From Rhodothermaceae bacterium (GTDB taxonomy: Bacteria; Bacteroidota; Rhodothermia; Rhodothermales; Rubricoccaceae), in the NCBI GenBank assembly GCA_013003465.1, contig JABDIZ010000009.1:1-13358 (forward strand): a DNA stretch of 13,358 nt, written 5' to 3'. Within the stretch, counting starts at the first letter, position 1. Each line of letters starts with the position of its first letter. The notes under the pieces were generated by a model. It had not been told where the DNA came from. It did not search any database and worked only from the letters and a program-made list of their open reading frames with translations. Of the stretch, positions 1 to 5,766 are shown piece by piece. The translations under genes were made by a program, and so were the position numbers.

Positions 1-33
1 GGTGGTAGCCGAGTCTGTTGGGGGGTCAGTCAT
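1..33 (-). CDS. Start of an unidentified gene (5' end only, runs off the left edge)
   Basis: An ATG on the minus strand at 33 opens a frame that reads MTDPPTDSATT and is still open at the window edge. It lies 33 bases after the stop codon of the SLBB gene, on the same strand, so it could be the next gene of the exopolysaccharide operon. Only eleven codons are visible, no Shine-Dalgarno sequence precedes the ATG (as for most genes here), and no domain can be recognised. A chance open frame is a real alternative. Confidence 0.4.
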   Translation of the reverse strand, partial: MTDPPTDSATT

Positions 34-66
34 GGGGGCGCGGGCTCACGCGGGTGGAAATCCCGC

Positions 67-618
67 TTAGTTGCCGAGCGCCTGCACGAGCAGCGCGACC
101 GCCGAAACACCGCCTGCAATCGTGGCGATCTCCTGCCAGCCAAACCGGCGCGACTCGACCACATCGATCAGCATCGTGTCGCCCTCGCAGAGGTCGGGGT
201 ACACGTCGGGGTTGGTGGCCGTGTCCTGGAGCGTGGTGGCGTAGATGGGCTCGGCGCCTGCGTTGGGCCGGTACAGCCGCACCTCGACACGGCGACGGCG
301 ACTGCTCTCACGTGCCTCATAGCGGGGTCCTCCAGAGAGCGCGAGCAGGCGCCCCAGGTTGGTCCCGACGCCCACTTCGTAGAGTCCCGGCTGCTGCACG
401 GCCCCCTCGACGTTGACCTGCACGGTGGCATCGCCGGGCACGAAGAAGCGGTAGTAGGTATCCGAGGTGGTTTCGGTCAGTTCGGCGCGGCCGAGACGCC
501 CCCGACAGGGATCGAGTGTGGCCGCGGTCTGCGCGAACACCGGCGCAGCCATAAGGAATACCGCAGCGAATGCAGCGACCCGGCGAGGGGCTCGAAGGAG
601 AGTGCGATGGGCGGGCAT
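67..618 (-). CDS. Small SLBB-domain polysaccharide export protein
   Basis: A 183-residue exported protein. Residues 1-29 form a signal peptide: basic start, hydrophobic AAFAAVFLMAAP, probable cleavage after VFA. There is no lipobox cysteine. Residues about 66-155 match the SLBB (soluble ligand-binding beta-grasp) fold of Wza-type export proteins, with the typical pattern V.V.GAV..PG.Y.V..GT.L..LLALSGGP at 68-98. The end (about 160-181) is a hydrophobic or amphipathic segment beginning GWQEIATIAGG that could sit in a membrane. The mature part carries two cysteines (38 and 144), a possible disulfide. Wza proteins are usually over 350 residues, with a Poly_export domain and two or more SLBB repeats; this one has a single SLBB unit and no Poly_export domain. 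It starts 12 bases after the stop of the BY-kinase gene, so the two are almost certainly co-transcribed and work in the same polysaccharide export path. Its exact role (accessory conduit subunit or periplasmic adaptor) is inference. Confidence 0.82.
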   Translation of the reverse strand: MPAHRTLLRAPRRVAAFAAVFLMAAPVFAQTAATLDPCRGRLGRAELTETTSDTYYRFFVPGDATVQVNVEGAVQQPGLYEVGVGTNLGRLLALSGGPRYEARESSRRRRVEVRLYRPNAGAEPIYATTLQDTATNPDVYPDLCEGDTMLIDVVESRRFGWQEIATIAGGVSAVALLVQALGN

Positions 619-630
619 GACGGGCGGGGG

Positions 631-3501
631 TTAGTCAGCGGAGGCGTCCTCGGACGAAGCCGAGGGATGAGGAGAGGGGGGCATGCCGGGCCGTTCGGCG
701 GCGTAGCGTGTGGCATAGCGGTACCCGTACGTCCGGCGGTAGGCTACGCTGTGCGCGGGGTTGAAACGGTTCAGCACGGCGCCGATCTGGCCGAGCCCGG
801 CACCGGCCAACTCGGTCGCTACTTGCGCGAGTGCATCTACATCGGAGTGGTCGGCGGAGGCGACGAGGAGCGCGGCGTCGCAATGGGGCGCTAGCATGGC
901 AGCATCGGCCGCCACGAGCCCCGGAGGGGCATCTATGATGACAAGGTCGAAGGCACTGCGCAGTCCGGTGAGGAGGCGCTCGGCCTGCTCGGGGCCCCAG
1001 AGCGCTTCTGGCGTCTCGGCTGGCTCGCGCGCCGTCAGGGCGAAGAGACCCGGCACGACTGTGTTCCAGTAGATCAGGTTCTCCGTCTCAATGCCCGCGC
1101 CCAGGGCCGGGGAGGCACCGAGGCCGAGGTAAGCGTGTACCGACGGGCGCCGGAGGTCGGCATCCACGAGAAGCGCACGGCGACCAGCCTGCGCAGCAGC
1201 CACGGCCAGGTTCGCTGCGGTGAAGCTCTTGCCGCTGCCCACCTCCGAACTAGTCACGAGGAGCACCTGCGGTGCAGCACTGCCCTGCAAGGCGGCATGG
1301 AGGTGTCGGAAGGCCTCGGCCGCAGGCGTGAACGGTGCGGCCAGGGCCACGAGCGAGCGCGGGATGGCGTGGCCATCCACCGTCACCGGGGTACCTTCGG
1401 CCTCCTTGCCAAGATCGGGGATGGTGCCAACGACGGTGAAACCGTGCTCCTCCAGGTCGGCAGGCGTATGGATGTTCGCGTCGGTGCGGTAGCGGAAGGC
1501 AGCGGCGGTCAGACCGAGCAGCAGCCCCAACAATCCACCGATGAACAGGTTGAGCAGCAGGTTCGGGCTCGTGGGCTCGGTGGGGATCTGCGGCTCGCGG
1601 ATCACCTGTACAAGGCCAAACTCGGTTTCTTCCGCCACCTGCGCTTCCTGCAGCTTCTGCGTCAGAAAGAGGGTCAGTTCCTCCGTAGCCACCTGATTGC
1701 GCTGCAACTGGGCCAGTTCGCGCGCCTGCTCGGGAATGGTCGTCAGCACACCGCTCGCCTCGGCCAGCCGCCCGGCGAGGGCGCCGGTCTGGGCACGCGC
1801 GCCGCTGAGTGCGGCCTGCTCCTGGGCGATCTGCTGCCGCAGCGTGGCCATGTAGCTCTCACCGTTGGCGCCGTCGGCAGTTGGGTTCAGGCCGCCACTC
1901 GCAGCCACGTCTCCAGCCAGTTGGTCGGCGAGGCGCCGCTTCTCGGTGCGGAGGCGCTGTAAACGGCTCTCCAACTCGCGCAGATCAGGGTGGGCGTTGG
2001 GGTTGCCCCGGAACTCGGGGTTGCGGAGGTAGATCTGCTCTACGACCCGCTCCAGTTCGGTGATCTGGCTATCGAGTTGGCGGAGTTCGCTGTCGCTGGT
2101 GGAGGAGGCGCGGGCAGCCATGCGCGGCTGCATCGTGGCCAGTTCGCGCTGCAGCGAGTTGAGCTGCGCCTCGCGCATGCGGGTCTGGATGCGCGACTGG
2201 TCGAGCGAAGCTTGCAGGGCGGCGATCTGCGAGATCGTCCCCTGCGTCTGCGCGTCGAGGCCGACGGCGTTTTCTCGGGCCATGTAGTCGGCCACCTGGC
2301 GCTCGATCTCATCGAGTTCACCCTGGCGACGCGCCACCTGCTCTTCCAGGAACATGCGGGTCGCGGTGATGCGCTCGCGGCTCGTCTCCCGCGTGAGGTC
2401 AGCATACTCGGTGGTGTAGACCTGCGCGATGCGGGCAGCCTCCTCGGGATCGCTACTCGTGGCTGTCACCCGGATGGCGTCCACTTCCTCGCCCGCAGGT
2501 TCCACCCGGACGACCTCCTCTTGCAGGTAGTCAGCAACGGTCTGCATGGAGGCTTGTCCGCTCAGATCGTTCTGAAAGGACAGCGGGGCACTCGACGCCA
2601 GGAGCTGCTGGGCTGTGCGCGTGGCGATGGCAGGGGCTTGCTGGAGGATGAGTGCCTGGTTGAGCACCTTGCGCGCTTCCAAACCCGGCGCCTGCACAAA
2701 GTCGCCGACGAGGGATTCCTGCGCCCCGGCCGGATTCTCCGCGTTGATGAGCAGCACGCTGTAGGCTTCGTAGCGCTTCGGCATCAGCACTGACACCACG
2801 AGCGCCAGCAACAGCCCTGCTATCAACAAGCTGAGGGCCACGCGGCGATGCCGGTATAGCGCCTCAGCCTGGTCTCGGAAGGCACGCCTTGCCTGCACGC
2901 GAGGCGGCTCAGGCGGCGGGCTCGAAGGCGCGACTGATGGGCGTGTGTCCATCGGTGACCGCGCTGGCCGATACGGAGCCACGGCCGTCGAAGGCGCGGC
3001 ATCGAAGCCGATTTGAAACCCGGTTTCTGCGTCGTAGGCCGGGCCATCGGGCTCTGCGAAACCAGCAGCGCCATCGCCGGACAGATCCGCAGGCGTCTCA
3101 AACGGCGGCATCGACAAGAGGCCATCGGGATCCACGTCGGTGTCGAAGACCTCACCGAGCACGGCCTCGTCCACGAAGGGATCACCCACCTGGACGGTCA
3201 CCACGTGGGCATCGACGTCTTCGGTCGATCCGTCCCCTTCGGAACCGTCCGAAGCCGACTCCGCAGCAAACGCCTCGTCGAGGTCTTCGTAAACGGCGTC
3301 GTAGACCACCCCCTCCTCAAAGCCAGGAGTCGGATCAAGGCTAGGCTCGCCGGAGGCCGGCGCATCCTCCTCAGGCTGGAGGGGAAATAAAGGCGTGGTA
3401 GGCTGGTCGTTCATAGGAGGCGGATGATGAAGCCACTCCTCCTCCGACAAAGCCCGCACCGCCGAGCCGTCCCGGCCGATGCTGAGGCCGAATGACACCA
3501 T
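631..3501 (-). CDS. Fused Wzz chain-length regulator / BY-family tyrosine autokinase for exopolysaccharide export
   Basis: An inner-membrane polysaccharide co-polymerase of 956 residues in which the Wzz part and the bacterial tyrosine kinase part are one chain (Wzc type). In order: an acidic, proline-rich cytoplasmic extension (about 30-215); first membrane segment (about 219-239); periplasmic Wzz/GNVR region with long coiled coils (about 360-640); a proline-rich stretch (REPQIPTEPTSP); second membrane segment (about 648-669); and the cytosolic kinase. The kinase shows Walker A VGSGKS (Lys758), Walker A' VDADLRRP (Asp780, Asp782), Walker B VIIDAPP (Asp857), and a C-terminal cluster of five tyrosines at 921-933, the usual autophosphorylation site. 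In this family, cycles of tyrosine phosphorylation control oligomerisation and polymer length. The start at 3501 has GC-rich third positions and GGAAGG ten bases upstream. An ATG at 3414 (MNDQPTTP), where the acidic region begins, is a reasonable alternative. The next gene, 12 bases downstream, encodes the SLBB partner. Function is sure; the start codon is not. Confidence 0.93.
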   Translation of the reverse strand: MVSFGLSIGRDGSAVRALSEEEWLHHPPPMNDQPTTPLFPLQPEEDAPASGEPSLDPTPGFEEGVVYDAVYEDLDEAFAAESASDGSEGDGSTEDVDAHVVTVQVGDPFVDEAVLGEVFDTDVDPDGLLSMPPFETPADLSGDGAAGFAEPDGPAYDAETGFQIGFDAAPSTAVAPYRPARSPMDTRPSVAPSSPPPEPPRVQARRAFRDQAEALYRHRRVALSLLIAGLLLALVVSVLMPKRYEAYSVLLINAENPAGAQESLVGDFVQAPGLEARKVLNQALILQQAPAIATRTAQQLLASSAPLSFQNDLSGQASMQTVADYLQEEVVRVEPAGEEVDAIRVTATSSDPEEAARIAQVYTTEYADLTRETSRERITATRMFLEEQVARRQGELDEIERQVADYMARENAVGLDAQTQGTISQIAALQASLDQSRIQTRMREAQLNSLQRELATMQPRMAARASSTSDSELRQLDSQITELERVVEQIYLRNPEFRGNPNAHPDLRELESRLQRLRTEKRRLADQLAGDVAASGGLNPTADGANGESYMATLRQQIAQEQAALSGARAQTGALAGRLAEASGVLTTIPEQARELAQLQRNQVATEELTLFLTQKLQEAQVAEETEFGLVQVIREPQIPTEPTSPNLLLNLFIGGLLGLLLGLTAAAFRYRTDANIHTPADLEEHGFTVVGTIPDLGKEAEGTPVTVDGHAIPRSLVALAAPFTPAAEAFRHLHAALQGSAAPQVLLVTSSEVGSGKSFTAANLAVAAAQAGRRALLVDADLRRPSVHAYLGLGASPALGAGIETENLIYWNTVVPGLFALTAREPAETPEALWGPEQAERLLTGLRSAFDLVIIDAPPGLVAADAAMLAPHCDAALLVASADHSDVDALAQVATELAGAGLGQIGAVLNRFNPAHSVAYRRTYGYRYATRYAAERPGMPPSPHPSASSEDASAD
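3415..3443 (-). repeat. AGGAGG/CCTCCT inverted repeat just upstream of the alternative kinase start
   Basis: AGGAGG at 3415-3420 and CCTCCT at 3438-3443 are perfectly complementary with a 17-base loop. In the leftward mRNA the first arm reads AGGAGG, a Shine-Dalgarno-like sequence, and the second arm ends directly at the ATG at 3414. If translation starts at 3414, the hairpin would both hold the only ribosome-binding-like sequence and abut the start codon. If translation starts at 3501, the arms simply encode glutamates and prolines. The stem is only six pairs, so this is a weak candidate. Confidence 0.25.
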
Positions 3502-3785
3502 CCGCGCGACGCCTTCCGGCTGTATACCCCCCTTCTCGTCTCGTTCTGGGAGGGGGGAACCGACCGGTTTTTTCCGACCCAGACGCCCTTTTCGGTGCCA
3601 CTCTCTTTTCAGGCGACATCAAACTGAGACATCGCGCGGACCAGAAGGACCGGTGGGTGGACTGATCTCTGGTCTTTCGACTGCTGCCCACCGACGGCTG
3701 ACGGCCGAGTGCTGGGTTCACAAGCTGCGCCCCTTCCCACAAATCGCAGATCGGCGAAGCCAACGTGGGACTCCAGCGACCCTCG
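3502..3785. other. Intergenic spacer between queA and the kinase gene; probable promoter region of the exopolysaccharide genes
   Basis: This 284-base stretch has no convincing gene. It separates the 3' end of queA from the 5' end of the kinase gene, both leftward, so it should hold the kinase promoter and possibly a queA terminator. Visible elements are: a TATACA box about 20 bases from the start at 3501; a perfect 7-base inverted repeat GACCAGA (3639-3645) and TCTGGTC (3668-3674) with a 22-base loop; and AACC/GGTT (3558-3561, 3566-3569) followed by six T on the plus strand. None is a clear intrinsic terminator for queA. Open frames crossing it on both strands are arginine-rich and overlap neighbouring genes, so they look like by-products of base composition. 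Confidence 0.5.
3522..3550 (-). promoter_or_regulatory. Candidate promoter of the kinase/SLBB genes
   Basis: On the minus strand GAACGA is followed after exactly 14 bases by TATACA, lying about 20 bases upstream of the ATG at 3501. TATACA is close to a bacterial -10 box; no TTGACA-like -35 is present. The same arrangement, GAACGA then 14 bases then TATACT, occurs upstream of ppdK, which is the main reason to list it. Two examples in 13 kb are suggestive only. Confidence 0.3.
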
Positions 3786-4826
3786 TCACACCACGAGCAT
3801 GCAGTCGCCGTAGCTGTAGAAGCGGTAGCCGGAGGCGACGGCATGGGCGTAGGCGGCCAGCACGGTCTCGCGGTCGGCGAAGGTGCTCACGAGCACGAGC
3901 AGCGACGACTGCGGCAGGTGGAAGTTGGTCAGTAGCGCATCGACCGCGCGGAAGCGGTGGCCGGGCGTAATGGTCAGCGCGGTCTCACCCGAGAAGGCAT
4001 GCACCTGCCCGTGCTCATCGGCAGCAGATTCCAGCGTCCGCGTGGTGGTCGTACCAACGGCGACGACCCGCCCGCCGCGTGCCCGCGCCGCGTTGATGGC
4101 GGCGGCCGTCTCGGGCGTCACCTCGATCCACTCGGGCGCGACCGCGTGCGTCCGCAGGTCGTCCACCCGTACCGGCTCGAAGGTGCCATAGCCGACGTGC
4201 AGCGTGACTTCGGCGAGGATCGTCCCCTGCGCACGGAGTTGGTCGAGCACGGTGGGTGTGAAATGGAGCCCGGCCGTCGGCGCCGCCACGGCGCCCCGGT
4301 GCCGCGCGTAGACCGTCTGGTAGCGCTCGCGGTCCTGCGAATTCGGTTCCTCGCGGTGGATGTAGGGCGGCAGTGGCATCTGCCCCACCCGTTCGAACGC
4401 CTCCTCCAACGAGCCGTCCGCCTCGAACCGCACGCGGCGCTTCCCATCGGGCAACACCGCCACAACCTCGGCACGCAGTGCGTCGCCGAAACGGAGGCGA
4501 GCCCCCTCGCGCAGCTTGCGGCCGGGCTTCGCCAGCACATCCCAACACCCATCGCCTGCGGGCGTCACGAGAAACATCTCGGCGCCCCCCCCCCCCGGCT
4601 CGCGCGTACCGACGAGCCGCGCCGGAAACACCTTCGTGTTGTTGAGCACGACCACGTCTTCCGGCCGCACCAGCGTCGGAAGATCCGCAAATGTGCGGTC
4701 TTCCAGCGCGCCGGTTTCGCGGCCGAGCACCAGCATCCGCGACGCGTCGCGGCGGTCAGCGGGCTGCTGCGCGATCTGCTCATCCGGCAGTGCGAAGTCG
4801 TAGGCAGCGAGGTCGAAGTCGGTCAA
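3786..4826 (-). CDS. queA: S-adenosylmethionine:tRNA ribosyltransferase-isomerase (queuosine synthesis)
   Basis: QueA transfers and isomerises the ribose of S-adenosylmethionine onto 7-aminomethyl-7-deazaguanine at the wobble position of GUN-anticodon tRNAs, giving epoxyqueuosine. The 346-residue length is normal for the family and conserved blocks run end to end: YDFALPDEQIAQ.P (9-22), VVVLNNTKVFPARL (58-71), PLPPYIHR (151-158), APTAGLHFT (182-190), HVGYGTFEPVR (210-220), VVAVGTTTTRTLES (254-267), TNFHLPQSSLL (300-310) and the C-terminal GYRFYSYGD (333-341). The start codon is TTG at 4826. The conserved N-terminus begins right there, an in-frame stop lies about 70 bases upstream, and no ATG or GTG start lies in between. 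A run of 12 G on the coding strand (4585-4596) encodes Gly78-Gly81 and keeps the frame open. The gene follows the M48 protease gene after 73 bases and could share its transcript. Identification is very secure. Confidence 0.97.
   Translation of the reverse strand: MTDFDLAAYDFALPDEQIAQQPADRRDASRMLVLGRETGALEDRTFADLPTLVRPEDVVVLNNTKVFPARLVGTREPGGGGAEMFLVTPAGDGCWDVLAKPGRKLREGARLRFGDALRAEVVAVLPDGKRRVRFEADGSLEEAFERVGQMPLPPYIHREEPNSQDRERYQTVYARHRGAVAAPTAGLHFTPTVLDQLRAQGTILAEVTLHVGYGTFEPVRVDDLRTHAVAPEWIEVTPETAAAINAARARGGRVVAVGTTTTRTLESAADEHGQVHAFSGETALTITPGHRFRAVDALLTNFHLPQSSLLVLVSTFADRETVLAAYAHAVASGYRFYSYGDCMLVV
4585..4596 (-). repeat. Poly-G tract (12 G on the coding strand) within queA
   Basis: Twelve consecutive C on the plus strand, read as G in queA, form the longest homopolymer I noticed in the window (other runs reach about 8). 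The tract sits in the early part of the gene, so slippage by one base would abolish most of QueA. As given, the reading frame is intact on both sides. Confidence 0.9.
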
Positions 4827-4899
4827 GGGAGCGCGAGGTGGTGAACCGGCGAAAAGGTACCGGCGGGATCGCCCCGCGCTCCTGCTCCGTCATCTTTTC

Positions 4900-5706
4900 T
4901 CAGTACCGCTGCGCACGTGACCGCATGGAAGCAAAGGAGCCGTCGTTGGTGCGGAGCCCTCGGCCCCCCACCTGCCGAGCCTGGGCGCGGACGTTCTGCA
5001 CGCGCTCCTGCGTCGTCGGGTGCGAGGAGAAGAACTGGCCGACGCTACTCCCGCCCCCCCGCTGCTCGGCGAGGAGGCGTTCGAGCATCTGAGCAAGCCC
5101 TTCAGGGTTCCAGCCCGCCCGCGCCATGAAGGCCACGCCGAGGCGGTCGGCTTCCCGCTCATCAGCGCGCGAGAATTTGGCAAAGGCACCCGTAGCGACG
5201 ACCTGCGTAGCGAGTTGCTCGACCAGCCCAGGGTTGCCACCGAGCAACAGGCCAGCGAGCAGATTGGCCTCGTAGGCCTGGCTCATGCGCTGCGTCCCAT
5301 GCCGCGCGACGCCGTGCGCCACCTCGTGCGCCAGCACCCCGACGAACTCACTCGCGCTCCCCGCTTCGGCGATCAGCCCAGTGTTGACGTAGACGACGCC
5401 ACCGGGAATGTTGAACGCGTTGATCTGATCGTCAGCAACGACGTGGAAGCGCCACGGCAGGTTGGCCATGTTGGTCTGGCGGACGATCTGCTGTCCAACT
5501 TGCTCGACATAGCGTTGCAAGCTGGCGTCATTGACGAGGTTCAGGCGCTGGTTCAGGTCAGCCTCGAGTTCGCGGCCCAATTGCCACTCTTCCTCCAGGG
5601 AGACGTAGTTGGCGCCGCCGATGGTGGCGCAGCTTGTTAAGGCAGCACTTAGCGAGACGGCGGTAGCAAAAAGGGCCAGGACGTAGAAGCGGTGGTGGAG
5701 ACGCAT
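4900..5706 (-). CDS. M48-family zinc metalloprotease, predicted lipoprotein (BepA/LoiP-like)
   Basis: A 268-residue envelope protease. Residues 1-26 are a lipoprotein signal peptide with lipobox LTSC, so Cys26 should be lipidated and the protein anchored in a membrane facing the periplasm. The catalytic site is clear: HEVAHGVARH has the zinc motif HExxH at His127-Glu128-His131, and the third-ligand region is SRADEREADRLG (179-190). Upstream, NAFNIPGGVVYVNTGLI (97-113) and downstream SSHPTTQERV are further M48 landmarks. Relatives such as LoiP and the N-terminal half of BepA degrade or help assemble outer-membrane proteins; this protein lacks the TPR half of BepA, so it is closer to LoiP in layout. 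The precise substrate is unknown. The ATG at 5706 is the natural start because it directly precedes the basic part of the signal peptide. It follows the amidase gene by 60 bases and precedes queA by 73. Confidence 0.93.
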   Translation of the reverse strand: MRLHHRFYVLALFATAVSLSAALTSCATIGGANYVSLEEEWQLGRELEADLNQRLNLVNDASLQRYVEQVGQQIVRQTNMANLPWRFHVVADDQINAFNIPGGVVYVNTGLIAEAGSASEFVGVLAHEVAHGVARHGTQRMSQAYEANLLAGLLLGGNPGLVEQLATQVVATGAFAKFSRADEREADRLGVAFMARAGWNPEGLAQMLERLLAEQRGGGSSVGQFFSSHPTTQERVQNVRAQARQVGGRGLRTNDGSFASMRSRAQRY

Positions 5707-5766
5707 GGATGGAGAGAGGTGGGGATCAGAAGAGACGTGTCCATCGCAAACGCCTTGCCGAACCGA

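Noticed and set aside
3639..3674. Perfect 7-base inverted repeat GACCAGA/TCTGGTC considered as the queA terminator
   Set aside because: The loop is 22 bases, the stem short, and no T run follows it in the leftward direction. It may be chance.
3371..3970. Open frames on both strands across the queA/kinase spacer
   Set aside because: They overlap the ends of queA or the kinase gene, are rich in Arg, Pro and Ser, and show no conserved motif. The spacer is better read as a promoter region.
4846..4885. GCGGG/CCCGC stem followed by TTTT after the M48 protease gene, considered as an intrinsic terminator
   Set aside because: Five pairs only, and the T run is four bases and not adjacent. It is too weak, and queA follows closely with no better promoter.
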